Shown piece by piece: positions 24,828 to 33,610 of a stretch of DNA of 64,000 nt; within the stretch, counting starts at the first letter, position 1, and every line of letters starts with the position of its first letter. The stretch spans positions 372,001 to 436,000 of the forward strand of contig JAIVJZ010000040.1 in assembly GCA_020199775.1 (NCBI GenBank). The letters run 5' to 3'. Source of the DNA: Acidobacteriota bacterium. Lineage in GTDB: Bacteria; Acidobacteriota; Blastocatellia; Pyrinomonadales; Pyrinomonadaceae. The translations under genes and the position numbers were made by a program. Under the pieces are notes generated by a model, which saw only the letters and a program-made list of their open reading frames with translations, had not been told where the DNA came from and ran no database searches.

Positions 24828-26915
24828 TTAATTCAGATACCCGCCCGGCTCGCTCTCCTTGATTTCCGGCAACGCGTCGGGCGCGGCCGTTTCCTCTTCC
24901 AGACTCCACACCTCGTAGAGTTCCGGCGGCGTTTCGGTGACGAAGCGCGAGGGGCGTTGCAGGACGGTCTGGCGATTGTAGTCGGTGATCATCAGGGGGT
25001 AAGTGATGTAGAGCTGATCGCGTGCGCGCGTGAGCGCGACGTACCAGAGGCGGCGTTCCTCCTCTTCGCCTTCGGCGTCGCGCAAAGAACGCGGCGAGGG
25101 GAACTTGCCGTCCGCCGCCCAGATGATGAAGACCGCGCGCCACTCCAAGCCCTTCGCCTGATGGACGGAGGTGAGCGCGATCATTTCGTCCTCGTCCGCG
25201 CCCGTCACGACCTCTTCGCCCGTGACCGGCTGCGGCGCGCCGTAGCGTTCGGTGGCGAGCAGGGCGAGTTCGGCCAAAAACTCTTCGGTCGAGTTGTAGC
25301 GCGTGCTGTAGTGCGCGAGTTGGCGCAGGTCTTCGAGGCGCGTCTCGGCGTTCTCGAAATTGGCGGCGAGGTGCGCCTCGTAGCCGCGCGCGAGGATGAG
25401 TTCGATCTGCTTGGCGGGGCTGGTGCGCCGCTCCTCTGTGACGAGCGCGTCGAGCAGCGCGCGAAACTCCGCCCACGAGTTTCCGCGCCGCGTGGCGGCC
25501 GAGTCAGCGTCGCCGCGCAAGACCATGGCGAGCGGGTCGGGCGCGTAGGCGATCTGCTCCCAGATGCGATTGGCCGTCGCCGCGCCGACGTTCGGGATGA
25601 GACGCAAGCACCGTTTCCACGCGAGTTCGTCGCGCGGGTTGGCGACGAGCCGCAAATAGCTGATCACGTCCTTGATGTGCGCCTGTTCGAAGAAGCGCAC
25701 GCCGCTGCGGATTTGATAGGGGATGCCGCGCCGCGTGAGTTCGAGTTGCAGTTCGAGCGAATGATAGTGCGAACGATAGAGGACGGCCATCTCTTTCAGG
25801 GGCACGCCCTCGTCGCGCAGTTCGAGCAGGCGCGCGGCGACGAAGGCGGCCTGTTGATCCGCGTCGTGGCAGGGCACGAGCGCTGGGAGCAGGCCGAGCG
25901 AGGGGCGCGCGGCGCGCAGCAGTTTAGGAAACTGTTTGCGATTCGAGGCGATTGCCGCGTTGGCGACGGCGAGGATTTCGGGCGTCGAGCGATAGTTGGT
26001 TTCGAGCCGGAGTTGGCGCGCCTGCGGGTAGCGCGCGGGAAACTCGTAGAGGTTCGTCCACTCCGCGCCGCGCCATGCGAAGATGCTCTGCGCGTCGTCG
26101 CCGACGACCATCACGTTCTTGTGTTGGACGGCGAGCAGGTCAACGATCTCGGCCTGCAACTTGTTCGTGTCCTGATACTCGTCGACGAGGATGTGCTCGA
26201 ACTGCTCGGCGTAGAGGCGCGCGATCTCCGGCTTCTCCAAAAGCAGTTGCTTCCAGTTGAGCAGCAGGTCGTCGTAGTCCATCACGTTGCGCGCGCGCTT
26301 GCGCTCCATGAAGACGGAATCGACGCGCATGATCTGTTGCGTCAAAGGTTCGAAGTGCGGGTAGTTGCGCGCGACCACGTCGGGGATGGGGCGGTCGGTG
26401 TTGTTGGCGAAACTGATGATGTCTTGCAGCACTTCGGCCTTCGGGAAGCGGCGCGCCTTCGTGTCGATGCCCGCCTCGTCCACGCACACGTTGAGGAAAT
26501 CGCGCGCGTCCTCGGCGTCGAGGATCGAATAGTTTTCCGTGTACTGAAGCGCGGCGGCGTGGCGGCGCAAGACCATGTTCGCGATGCGGTGGAACGTGCC
26601 GCCCCAGACGCGCCGCCACGCGTTGGAGTTTCCGCCCGTCAACTCTTCGACGCGCCGCAGCATCTCGCGCGCCGCACGGTTCGTGAACGTGGCGAGGAAG
26701 ATGCGCGCGGGCGAGACGCCCTGCTCGATGAGGTAGGCGACGCGATACGTGATGGCGCGCGTCTTGCCCGACCCCGCGCCCGCGATGACGAGCGTCGCGC
26801 CCGCCGGGGCGGTCGCCACCGCGAACTGCTCCTCGTTCAGTTCCTCGCGGTAACGCGCCAGACGTTCGGTCAGGACGGTCGCGCCCGCCGGTCGTTTGAT
26901 GACGTAACGCTTCAT
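24828..26915 (-). CDS. UvrD/PcrA-family ATP-dependent helicase
   Basis: The 695-residue product has the superfamily 1 motifs in order: Q motif LNEEQFAVATAP, Walker A IAGAGSGKTRAITYRV, motif Ia LATFTNRAAREMLRRV, Walker B ILVDEYQDTNKLQ, motif III VVGDDAQSIFAWRGAEWTNL, motif IV LRLETNYRST, motif V LTSVHQAKGLEWRAVFIIWA, motif VI LWYVALTRARDQLYITYP. This is a 3'-5' DNA helicase used in repair. It lacks a recognisable C-terminal UvrB-binding Tudor domain, ending after the GGYLN tail. It heads a minus-strand run that includes the DUF6228-like, esterase and membrane protein genes. Confidence 0.93.
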   Translation of the reverse strand: MKRYVIKRPAGATVLTERLARYREELNEEQFAVATAPAGATLVIAGAGSGKTRAITYRVAYLIEQGVSPARIFLATFTNRAAREMLRRVEELTGGNSNAWRRVWGGTFHRIANMVLRRHAAALQYTENYSILDAEDARDFLNVCVDEAGIDTKARRFPKAEVLQDIISFANNTDRPIPDVVARNYPHFEPLTQQIMRVDSVFMERKRARNVMDYDDLLLNWKQLLLEKPEIARLYAEQFEHILVDEYQDTNKLQAEIVDLLAVQHKNVMVVGDDAQSIFAWRGAEWTNLYEFPARYPQARQLRLETNYRSTPEILAVANAAIASNRKQFPKLLRAARPSLGLLPALVPCHDADQQAAFVAARLLELRDEGVPLKEMAVLYRSHYHSLELQLELTRRGIPYQIRSGVRFFEQAHIKDVISYLRLVANPRDELAWKRCLRLIPNVGAATANRIWEQIAYAPDPLAMVLRGDADSAATRRGNSWAEFRALLDALVTEERRTSPAKQIELILARGYEAHLAANFENAETRLEDLRQLAHYSTRYNSTEEFLAELALLATERYGAPQPVTGEEVVTGADEDEMIALTSVHQAKGLEWRAVFIIWAADGKFPSPRSLRDAEGEEEERRLWYVALTRARDQLYITYPLMITDYNRQTVLQRPSRFVTETPPELYEVWSLEEETAAPDALPEIKESEPGGYLN

Positions 26916-27066
26916 AATTTCAGGCTCGCCTTATAGCACGACGGCGCGCGGGCTGTGAATGGCTGACGATCAATCGCGGCGGGGGCGGGCTGATTTTATC
27001 TATCGCGACGGCGGCGGCAAGCGGTATATGATGTGCGACAGAGCACACGGAGGCGACGGCAGACCT

Positions 27067-27528
27067 ATGACGAGCGAAGAGAGCGAGAAGGAAGCGCGCG
27101 CCGGGGCGACGGCGGCCGTGCCGGACGCGGCGGGCGGCGCGGCGGCGGCGGCGGCGGAGGTGACGGCGGAAGCCGCGAGCGTCGAGACTGTAGCGGGAGC
27201 GGCGACGCCCGAAACTTTAGCGGCAGCGGCGACGCCGCCCGCGACTATTCAACCGACCGCCGACACGGCGGCGGAAGCCGCGCGCGACACGCCGCCGCCA
27301 TCGCCGCCGCCGGAGGAAGGCGCACGCATCGGGAATTCTCTGGAAACGATCAAGACGGCGGTCGTCTGGCTCGTCGTCATCCAAATCCTCACCATCCTGT
27401 CGCCGCTGTTGCGCGCCTCGCTCAAGTGGACGCTCATCGTCGGCGTGGTTCTGACGCTCAGCAGTTTCGCCGTCGGCGTATTGGCCTATCTGAAGGCGCA
27501 GCGCGCGCAGCGCAGCCTCCCCGAATGA
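27067..27528 (+). CDS. Hypothetical membrane protein, Ala-rich N-terminus
   Basis: The 153-residue product has an Ala/Glu/Pro-rich N-terminal half (AAVPDAAGGAAAAAAEVTAE) and two hydrophobic helices near the C-terminus (VVWLVVIQILTILSPLL and WTLIVGVVLTLSSFAVGVLA). The frame opens at 26959; the ATG at 27067 is preferred because GGAGG lies at about 27051. I recognise no family. It is upstream of ybaB on the same strand. Confidence 0.62.
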   Translation: MTSEESEKEARAGATAAVPDAAGGAAAAAAEVTAEAASVETVAGAATPETLAAAATPPATIQPTADTAAEAARDTPPPSPPPEEGARIGNSLETIKTAVVWLVVIQILTILSPLLRASLKWTLIVGVVLTLSSFAVGVLAYLKAQRAQRSLPE

Positions 27529-27584
27529 GGCGCGCGGGCGCGTCGCCGCGAGTCGCGTTGCATTCGCGACGGAGGAAAGTTAGG

Positions 27585-27641
27585 ATGAGTGCAGGCACAA
27601 CAAACTTTTATTTCGACGCGAAGAGAGGTCTAAGGCGATGA
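27585..27641 (+). CDS. Candidate 18-residue leader ORF coupled to ybaB
   Basis: ATG at 27585 with CGGAGGAAAGTTAGG upstream opens a frame of 18 codons ([18 protein letters not shown]) whose TGA overlaps the ybaB ATG (ATGA at 27638-27641). The leader has a better ribosome-binding site than ybaB itself (TAAGG). Overlapping start/stop suggests re-initiation. Conservation is unknown. Confidence 0.4.
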   Translation: MSAGTTNFYFDAKRGLRR

Positions 27642-27943
27642 AGTTTCCGGGCGGAATGAACATGCAGCAGATGATGAAGCAGGCGCAGCAGATGCAGGAG
27701 AAAATGCAGCGCGAGATGGAGGCGCTCGTCGTTGACGCCACGGCGGGCGGCGGCGTGGTGACGGTGCAGATGAGCGGCACGAAGGAAGTCACCTCCATCA
27801 AGATCGACCCCGAAGCCGTGAAGGAAGGCGATGTCGAGATGCTTCAGGACATGATCGTCGCCGCCGTCAACGAAGCCGGGCGCAAAGTTGACGAAGCCAT
27901 GCAAGGCAAACTCGGCGGCATGCTCCCGCCCGGTCTTTTATAG
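27638..27943 (+). CDS. ybaB: YbaB/EbfC nucleoid-associated protein
   Basis: The 101-residue product begins [20 protein letters not shown], followed by [40 protein letters not shown] and a C-terminal helix ([23 protein letters not shown]), the complete YbaB family pattern. It is a dimeric DNA-binding protein. It is followed by recR, the usual neighbour, but not preceded by dnaX, which lies at 50258-52324 here. Confidence 0.95.
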   Translation: MKFPGGMNMQQMMKQAQQMQEKMQREMEALVVDATAGGGVVTVQMSGTKEVTSIKIDPEAVKEGDVEMLQDMIVAAVNEAGRKVDEAMQGKLGGMLPPGLL

Positions 27944-28019
27944 TTTCAAGTTTCAGGTTTCAGGACTGAAAAGTTCTCTGTCCTTTAACTTGAAACTTGA
28001 AACCTGAAACTTGAAACCT
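27943..28019. repeat. Heptamer palindrome, unit GTTTCAA/G
   Basis: The left arm (27943-27966) begins with the last base of the ybaB TAG stop and is made of GTTTCAA/GTTTCAG units; the right arm (27987-28019) is TTGAAAC/TGAAACC units and ends 4 bp before the recR ATG. The loop is about 20 bp. Confidence 0.9.
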
Positions 28020-28023
28020 ATTT

Positions 28024-28638
28024 ATGCTTGATTACGCAGAGCCGGTCACGAAGTTGATTGACGAGTTCAAACGCCTGCCGGGCGTGGGGCAGAAGTCCGC
28101 GCAGCGTCTGGCGTTTCACATCCTACGGATGCCGGAGCAGGACGTGGCGCGTTTCGTCGCGGCGATGGAAGAGGTGAAGCGGAAGATCGTCTTCTGCACG
28201 GTATGCAACAACCTGACGGACGTTGACCCGTGCCGCTACTGCTCGTCCACCTCGCGCGACCGCTCGATCATCTGCGTCGTGGAAGAACCTTACAACCTCG
28301 TCGCCGTGGAGAAGACGCGCGGCTATCACGGCCTCTATCACGTCCTGCACGGCAGCCTCTCGCCGATTCGCGGCATGAGTCCCGACGATTTGCGGTTGCA
28401 AAATCTGCTCCCGCGCCTGCGCCCCGAAAACAACGACGGCATCGAAGTGCGCGAAGTCATCCTCGCCACCAACCCCAACACCGAAGGCGAAGCCACGGCC
28501 AGCTACATCAGCCGCCTCCTCAAACCGCTCGGCGTCCGCGTCACACGCATCGCGATGGGCATGCCCGTCGGCAGCGACCTCGAATACGTTGACGAGGTGA
28601 CGATGGACAAGGCGATGGCGAACCGGCACGAAATGTAG
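28024..28638 (+). CDS. recR: Recombination protein RecR
   Basis: The 204-residue product is the normal RecR length. It has the N-terminal helix-hairpin-helix ([20 protein letters not shown]), a C4 zinc finger ([16 protein letters not shown]), and a Toprim domain ([39 protein letters not shown]). RecR works with RecO and RecF in gap repair. It is co-directional with ybaB, with a heptamer palindrome between them. Confidence 0.96.
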   Translation: MLDYAEPVTKLIDEFKRLPGVGQKSAQRLAFHILRMPEQDVARFVAAMEEVKRKIVFCTVCNNLTDVDPCRYCSSTSRDRSIICVVEEPYNLVAVEKTRGYHGLYHVLHGSLSPIRGMSPDDLRLQNLLPRLRPENNDGIEVREVILATNPNTEGEATASYISRLLKPLGVRVTRIAMGMPVGSDLEYVDEVTMDKAMANRHEM

Positions 28639-28644
28639 GCAGGG

Positions 28645-28719
28645 TTTCAGGTTTCAGGTTTCAAGTCTGAAAGGCATTCGTGCCTTAACTTGAAACCTGA
28701 AACCTGAAACTTGAAACTT
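28645..28719. repeat. Heptamer palindrome, unit GTTTCAG
   Basis: The left arm (28643-28668) of GTTTCAG units follows the recR stop by 4 bp; the right arm (28686-28719) of TTGAAAC/CTGAAAC units abuts the stop of pyrE. The two genes are convergent, so the hairpin could end both transcripts. Confidence 0.9.
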
Positions 28720-28721
28720 TC

Positions 28722-29333
28722 TCAGAACCGGACGTGCTCCGTGGGCGCGTCCTTTTTGCATTCGACGCATTCCTCGCCATCTTCGTAGAACTTGGAATCG
28801 AATTCGACGAGCGACTTGATGGGGATGTCGCCGTTGATCTTGTCGATGGAGTCGCGGAAGCGGACGATAGTTCCGCAGCCGATGACGCGCGCGCCGAGTT
28901 CGCGCACGAGTTCGACCGTCTCAAGGATGGCGTCGCCGCTACGGATGATGTCGTCCACGATGATGCACGGGTTGACCTCGCCCTTGTTGATGTACTGGCG
29001 AAACATGCGCTTGCCTTCTTCGCGCTCGGCCCAGTAAATCTGCTCCGCGCTCAAGGCTTCGCGCACGCCGAACGCTACGGGGATGCCCCCCGGCCCGGGG
29101 CTGATGATCGCCACCTTCGGCAGCACGCTCGACACGTCCGGCTCGACGCGCAGCAGGCGCGAGAGCGCGACGGCCAGCACGCGCGCCGTGTCGTAATAGC
29201 GGAAGGCCAGCGGCATTTGGAAATAATTCGGCGTGTGTTTGCCCGAAGGATAGACGAAATGGCCTTCGCGAAACGCGCCCGTCTTCTTCAGCATCTCCAT
29301 GACTTCATCTTGCGATGGAACCAGTTGCACCAT
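28722..29333 (-). CDS. pyrE: Orotate phosphoribosyltransferase-like protein
   Basis: The 203-residue product has an N-terminal helix, GHFVYPSGKHTPNYFQMP (like the PyrE start of AT-rich and Thermus-type members), ISPGPGGIPVAFGVREAL, and the PRPP-binding motif CIIVDDIIRSGDAILETVEL. These place it in the PyrE/OPRT group of type I phosphoribosyltransferases, which make OMP in pyrimidine synthesis. The C-terminus adds GEECVECKKDAPTEHV with a CxxC pair. The exact substrate is inferred from the family. Confidence 0.85.
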   Translation of the reverse strand: MVQLVPSQDEVMEMLKKTGAFREGHFVYPSGKHTPNYFQMPLAFRYYDTARVLAVALSRLLRVEPDVSSVLPKVAIISPGPGGIPVAFGVREALSAEQIYWAEREEGKRMFRQYINKGEVNPCIIVDDIIRSGDAILETVELVRELGARVIGCGTIVRFRDSIDKINGDIPIKSLVEFDSKFYEDGEECVECKKDAPTEHVRF

Positions 29334-29353
29334 TGCTCATTTCTCCAGTGAAA

Positions 29354-29452
29354 AAGGGATGAGGGATGAGGATGAGGGATAAATGAGAAGTGCGCACGAA
29401 GAGTTCGCGCGGCATTCCTTTTCATCCCTCATCCCTCATCCCTCATCCTTAA
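29354..29452. repeat. Heptamer palindrome, unit GATGAGG
   Basis: The left arm (29354-29383) has GGGATGAGGGATGAGGATGA and related units; the right arm (29418-29450) has CATCCCT units. The central 35 bp is unrelated. It sits upstream of pyrE and downstream of the Nudix gene, both on the minus strand. Confidence 0.88.
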
Positions 29453-29470
29453 GTTTTCGACAGCATACCA

Positions 29471-29950
29471 CTACTCCGCCGGGTTCGCGCCACCCGCGAG
29501 GGCGTCTGCGATGATGCGACGCTGATCGCGCGAGAGTTCGGGCGGCAAAGCGGTGGCCTCGAACCAGCCGACGCTGTTGATTTCCATGCTCCGCGGCTCT
29601 GCACGCGCGCCCGCGCGCATGCGGCAACGGAAGTGTATCTCCACTTGCTGCGGGCGGCTGAGCGTGCGCACGCGCACGAGTTCCGCCGCGTCGAGTTCGA
29701 TGCCGACCTCTTCGCGCAGTTCGCGCCGGAGGGCTTCGAGCGGCTGCTCGCCCCGCTCCAAAAAGCCGCCCGGAATGCCCCATCCGCTGCCCGTGCGAAA
29801 CTCGTGCTGCAACAACAACACGCGCCCGCCTTCGTCCAGAACGATTGCGCCCACCGTCACCATGAAACGCGGCTCGGCCAGCCACACGCTCCACCGCCGC
29901 ACGCGTTTCGGCGCGCCCCGCCACAGCGTCCCCAACAATTTTTTCCACAT
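29471..29950 (-). CDS. Nudix hydrolase
   Basis: The 159-residue product has the N-terminal strand VTVGAIVLDEGGRVLLLQHE, and the Nudix box G-x5-E-x7-REVxEEVG as GGFLERGEQPLEALRRELRE followed by EVGIELDAAEL. Nudix enzymes hydrolyse nucleoside diphosphates linked to other groups. The residues after the box do not identify the substrate. The start ATG at 29950 is preceded by a repeat region, so it is probably monocistronic. Confidence 0.9.
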   Translation of the reverse strand: MWKKLLGTLWRGAPKRVRRWSVWLAEPRFMVTVGAIVLDEGGRVLLLQHEFRTGSGWGIPGGFLERGEQPLEALRRELREEVGIELDAAELVRVRTLSRPQQVEIHFRCRMRAGARAEPRSMEINSVGWFEATALPPELSRDQRRIIADALAGGANPAE

Positions 29951-29961
29951 GCGCCGCTATC

Positions 29962-30075
29962 ATAAACGATGAAGGCGGAACGATGAACGGACGAGAAGAT
30001 TGATTCATTGATTCAATGGATCAATGGATCAATGAATCAATCTCCCTCAGTTCATCGTCCCGCCTTCGACGTTTC
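29962..30075. repeat. Nested palindrome with 8-bp core units
   Basis: The core (29999-30043) repeats 8-bp units such as TTGATTCA and AATGGATC and is self-complementary. Around it AAACGATGAAGGCGG and AACGATGAAC match GTTCATCGTCC and CGCCTTCGACGTTT further out, giving a nested, about 110-bp palindrome upstream of the Nudix start. Confidence 0.8.
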
Positions 30076-30206
30076 TTTTCATTGACGCGCTTCGACGTTT
30101 CTCCGTAAGATTGCGGGCAAGTTTTTGCACGTCGTCGAAACGCCGGGAGCGCGCCGCCTGTGGGATTCACAGCGAGCGGCGCGCGAGAAGTCGGAAAGCG
30201 AAAATC

Positions 30207-31520
30207 ATGTCAACTAACGAGATCGCAAGGCAGGGAGCTAATCCGAGCGCGCCCGTCGCCAAAGACGCGCCGACCGAGCAACAGGCCGCGAAGGCGGGCG
30301 CGCCGAAGCGGTTTGAAAAAGGTCAGACCGTCTGCAACGAGAAGAACGAGAAGGGCAAGCTGTGCAACGGTCATCTCAAGCAGGTCAGCCCCATCCGCGA
30401 AGAGGCGCGCCAGCACATGCGCGGCGACGACCTGCTCTATCGCTGCCAGACGTGCGGCACGCTCTACATGGGGCCGCCGCTCGGCCACGTCCGCGACCCG
30501 CGCAAGCAGGCGCGCTACGTGCAGAGCGAACTCGTGGACATCCTCGAAGCGGCGGGCGGCACGCTCCCCGCCTTCAAAAAGAGCGCGACGGGCGCGTGGG
30601 TTCCCGCAAGCGAGCCCGCGCCCCACGCCGCCGCCGCTCCGACTCCGGCGAAGCCCGCCGCACCTAAACCCGCCCCGTCCGCAAACGCGCCCGCCGCCGC
30701 CGCAACTCCGGCGGCGACAGACGGCGAGACGCCCGAACAAAAGCGCGCACGCATCATCGCCGAGGCCAAAGCGAAGGCCGCCGCGCGCATGGCCGGAGGC
30801 GCGCCCGCCGTGACTGAACCATCGACCGCGCCGCCGCCAACAGCCGCCGCCACCGGCGACGCGGCTTCCGACGAAACGCCCGAACAGAAACGCGCGCGCA
30901 TCATGGCCGAAGTTAAAGCTAAAGCCGCCGCGCGCATGGCCGGGAAGGGCGGCGCGGCGTCAACTCCGACGCCCGCAACGGCGCCGCCGCCGCCAACGGC
31001 AACCGGCGACAAGGCCGCCGCTCAGCCTGCCACGACCGCTGCCGCACCGCCCGTCGCGGCGACGCCCGCGAACACTGCCGCGTCTTCCGTCGCAACGACG
31101 CCTTCGACTGCTGCCGCCAGTGATGCGCCCGCAGACGAAACGCCCGAACAAAAGCGTGCGCGGCAGATGGCCGAAATTAAAGCGAAGGCCGCCGCGAGGA
31201 TGGCCGCCAAGAACAGTCCGGGCGGCGCGAAAACGGGCGGCGAGACTTCCATCGCCATGCCGCCCACCACCGCGCAACCGCCGTCGCCCACTTCCGGCAC
31301 GGACTCTTCGCCCGCGGCCGACGCGCACCGCCCCGCCGCCGAAGCGCAAGCCGCCACGGGTCAGGCGTCCGCCGCGCCCATGAGTCCGGCGGCGGCCACC
31401 GCCTCGCCCGCCGCCGGGGCGGAGACGCCCGAAGACCTCGCGCCCGACGCCTCCACCGAACTCACGCCCGGCGCGCCCAAAGACACGCGCTCGGCCGACG
31501 ACGAAGCCGCGACCGAATAA
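30207..31520 (+). CDS. Zinc-ribbon protein with EQKRAR...KAKAAARMA repeats
   Basis: The 437-residue product begins MSTNEIARQGANPSAPVAKD. Residues near 35-95 hold a Cys set (TVCNEKNEKGKLCNGHLKQV, then YRCQTCGTLYMGP) that looks like a zinc ribbon. The rest is Ala/Pro/Thr-rich and includes three copies of a 20-residue motif, PEQKRAR(I/Q)(I/M)AE(A/V/I)KAKAAARMA. No family is recognised. The ATG at 30207 is the likely start; an upstream frame to 30111 is poorly supported. A strong terminator follows. Confidence 0.75.
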   Translation: MSTNEIARQGANPSAPVAKDAPTEQQAAKAGAPKRFEKGQTVCNEKNEKGKLCNGHLKQVSPIREEARQHMRGDDLLYRCQTCGTLYMGPPLGHVRDPRKQARYVQSELVDILEAAGGTLPAFKKSATGAWVPASEPAPHAAAAPTPAKPAAPKPAPSANAPAAAATPAATDGETPEQKRARIIAEAKAKAAARMAGGAPAVTEPSTAPPPTAAATGDAASDETPEQKRARIMAEVKAKAAARMAGKGGAASTPTPATAPPPPTATGDKAAAQPATTAAAPPVAATPANTAASSVATTPSTAAASDAPADETPEQKRARQMAEIKAKAAARMAAKNSPGGAKTGGETSIAMPPTTAQPPSPTSGTDSSPAADAHRPAAEAQAATGQASAAPMSPAAATASPAAGAETPEDLAPDASTELTPGAPKDTRSADDEAATE

Positions 31521-31566
31521 CGGCCGACTCTTCGAGCAACAAATAAAGCGCGCGCATCGAGCAACG

Positions 31567-31614
31567 AAGAAAGCGCGCGAAGGTTGATCGACAACCTTCG
31601 CGCGCTTTCTTTTT
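31567..31614 (+). terminator. Rho-independent terminator
   Basis: A 20-bp stem (31567-31586 with 31592-31611; core GAAAGCGCGCGAAGGTTG) has a 5-nt loop ATCGA and is followed by TTTT. It lies 47 bp after the zinc-ribbon gene stop. The minus-strand side also ends in a T-poor tail, so it is mainly a plus-strand terminator. Confidence 0.92.
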
Positions 31615-31664
31615 CCGGTAACGCCCGTTCGCCGCGAGCGAGTTTGCTCCGGGGGCGGCGGGAT

Positions 31665-32672
31665 TCAGCTTTCCTTAATCGTCAACCCCTGAGGCGCGAA
31701 ACGCCAGTCGAGCACCTGCACGTCCGGCTCCTCCGAGAGCGCGCGGCCGACCGACTCTTTCATCCCCTCGGCGCAGAAGAACGCGATGCAGCCGCCGCCG
31801 CCCGCGCCGCACACCTTCGCCGCTTCCGCGCCGTGCCGCGTGGCCTTCTCGACGAGCCGCTCCATGTGTGGCGTCGTGATGTTGGGCGCGAGCCGCTTGC
31901 GGTTCGGGTAGGCCGCGCGCATGATCGCGCTCACCTCCGGCCAGTCGTTCGCCGAGAGCGCGGCGCGCATCCGTTGCGCCGCGTCGCGAATGCTCTCGAA
32001 GAGTTGGAAGATGACTTTGTCGCCTTCGATGTGCGTCTTGAACATCTCCCAGTTGTTGATGCCGGATAGGCGCGGCTCGCCCGTGTAGCAGATGACGAGG
32101 CGGCGTTCGAGTTCGGCGGCATCCACCGGCAACTCCTCGCGCGTGATGCCCTCGGCGCGGAAGTGGATGCAGTTCGCGCCGCCGTAGAACGCGCCGTAGT
32201 AGTCCTGAAAACCCGCGGGCACGCGGATCACGGTCGTCTCGACGTTGGCCGCAATCGTGATGAACTTGCGCTCCTCGTAACGGTTGCCGACGAGGCGGTT
32301 GAGCGCGCCGATGCACGCAATCGCGAGCGCACTCGATCCGCCCAATCCGGCCCCCGCCGGGGCTTGCGACTCCGCGATGAGATGAAAGCCGGTCTCCGGT
32401 TTGAAGAAGTGAACGAGTTTCGAGATGAGTTCGAGCCGCTCCTCCCGGACGAGTTCGGCGACGCCCGCGAGGTCGGTTTCAAAGGACAAGCCGCGGTCGC
32501 GCGATTCGAGAATGACGCGCCCGTCCTCGCGCGTCTCGATGCGGCAACGCGCGTAGAGCGAGATGGCGAAATTGACCGTCGCCGCGTTCGGATGAAACAG
32601 GTAAAGCGGCCAGATATCAATTGTGCCGCCGGCCAGATCGACCCGTGTGGGTGCGCTTGCTTCGATAATCAT
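31665..32672 (-). CDS. GHMP-family sugar kinase
   Basis: The 335-residue product begins MIIEASAPTRVDLAGGTIDI, the typical opening of sugar GHMP kinases such as HddA (D-glycero-D-manno-heptose 7-phosphate kinase). The ATP loop is APAGAGLGGSSALAIACIGA, and the C-terminal GHMP motif is VCGAGGGGCIAFFCAEGM. Residues between (VPAGFQDYYGAFYGGANCIHF) include the QDYYGAFYGG motif of this subgroup. It is probably involved in nucleotide-activated heptose or related sugar synthesis, but no such genes are adjacent. Confidence 0.88.
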   Translation of the reverse strand: MIIEASAPTRVDLAGGTIDIWPLYLFHPNAATVNFAISLYARCRIETREDGRVILESRDRGLSFETDLAGVAELVREERLELISKLVHFFKPETGFHLIAESQAPAGAGLGGSSALAIACIGALNRLVGNRYEERKFITIAANVETTVIRVPAGFQDYYGAFYGGANCIHFRAEGITREELPVDAAELERRLVICYTGEPRLSGINNWEMFKTHIEGDKVIFQLFESIRDAAQRMRAALSANDWPEVSAIMRAAYPNRKRLAPNITTPHMERLVEKATRHGAEAAKVCGAGGGGCIAFFCAEGMKESVGRALSEEPDVQVLDWRFAPQGLTIKES

Positions 32673-32674
32673 AA

Positions 32675-32768
32675 CGGATGAATGATGAACGATGAACGAT
32701 GAACGATGAATGAAAGCCGAAGAGGTTCAGCTTTTAATTCATCGTTCATCGTTCATCGTTCATCGTTT
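32675..32768. repeat. Heptamer palindrome, unit GATGAAC
   Basis: The left arm (32675-32713) is GATGAAC units starting 3 bp from the kinase ATG; the right arm (32736-32768) is GTTCATC units ending 4 bp from the DedA stop. The 22-bp centre is AT-rich. Confidence 0.9.
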
Positions 32769-32771
32769 CTT

Positions 32772-33527
32772 TCAGTCTCCTTCATCGCCGCTTCCGCTCG
32801 CGGCGCGCATTTTCTTCACGGGCTCTTTGTCTTTGCGGTCTTTCGCGCGGCGGGCGAGCGGCGGCGGGAGATGTTCTTTGATCTCTTCACCGAGTTCTTG
32901 CAGTTTCTCCTGCACGTTCTCTTCAAACTCGTGGACGCGTTCGGGGTCGGCCTCCTCCACCTTAGGCGAGAGCCAGTAACGCTCCGCCAGATAGAAGCCG
33001 AGGACGCCCACGACGACGATGACGAGCAGGAATTTCCCCAGGTGCTCGAAGTCGCCGATGAAGTTCGTAATGATGCCGTGGAAGAAATAGCCCGCGCCGC
33101 TCAGGAGCAGCACCCACAGAAAGCAACTCGCAATCGTCAGCGGCAGGAAGCGCATGTAGCTCATCTTCGCCACGCCGTAGAAGATGCACGAGCCGGTGCG
33201 CAGGCCATAGACGTACTTCGAGAGAAAGATCGTGAGCGGCCCGAAAGTCTCCGTCAGGCGTTCGATGCGCGGGCGGGCGGCGCGGTAAAATTTCCGGTCG
33301 CGGATACTCGAACGAAACCCGCGCCCCATCGCGTAAGCCACCTGATCGCCCGCCACGCCGCCCGCCGTGCCCACCGCCAACACCTTCGCGAAACTATACT
33401 CGCCGAAGAACGCCCCGTGCGCCAGCACGCCCGCCAAGAGCAGCGTCAGGTCTCCCTCGATCATCGCGAGGAAGAAAATCGCGTACAGCCCGTATTGCCC
33501 CACCAGTTCGTAGAAATGTTGCTCCAT
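32772..33527 (-). CDS. DedA-family membrane protein
   Basis: The 251-residue product has the DedA (SNARE-associated/VTT) pattern: YGLYAIFFLAMIEGDLTLLL, the re-entrant GTAGGVAGDQVAYAMGRGFR, FLSKYVYGLRTGSCIFYGVA and FLPLTIASCFLWVLLLSGAG. DedA proteins act as lipid scramblases or transporters of undecaprenyl phosphate and phosphatidylethanolamine. A C-terminal charged coiled tail (EEADPERVHEFEENVQEKLQ) extends past the core. It is flanked by heptamer palindromes on both sides. Confidence 0.92.
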   Translation of the reverse strand: MEQHFYELVGQYGLYAIFFLAMIEGDLTLLLAGVLAHGAFFGEYSFAKVLAVGTAGGVAGDQVAYAMGRGFRSSIRDRKFYRAARPRIERLTETFGPLTIFLSKYVYGLRTGSCIFYGVAKMSYMRFLPLTIASCFLWVLLLSGAGYFFHGIITNFIGDFEHLGKFLLVIVVVGVLGFYLAERYWLSPKVEEADPERVHEFEENVQEKLQELGEEIKEHLPPPLARRAKDRKDKEPVKKMRAASGSGDEGD

Positions 33528-33535
33528 GAAATGAC

Positions 33536-33610
33536 TGTAAGCAGTGACCAGTAAAGCAATGCCCGGATTTTAACTGCTTACTGCTTACTGCTCACTGCTC
33601 ACTGCTCACT
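33536..33610. repeat. Heptamer palindrome, unit GTGAGCA
   Basis: The left arm (33536-33555) has GTAAGCA and GTGACCA units; the right arm (33571-33610) has ACTGCTT and ACTGCTC units. The right arm overlaps the last codons and TGA stop of the universal stress gene (S-E-Q, TGA). Confidence 0.9.
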
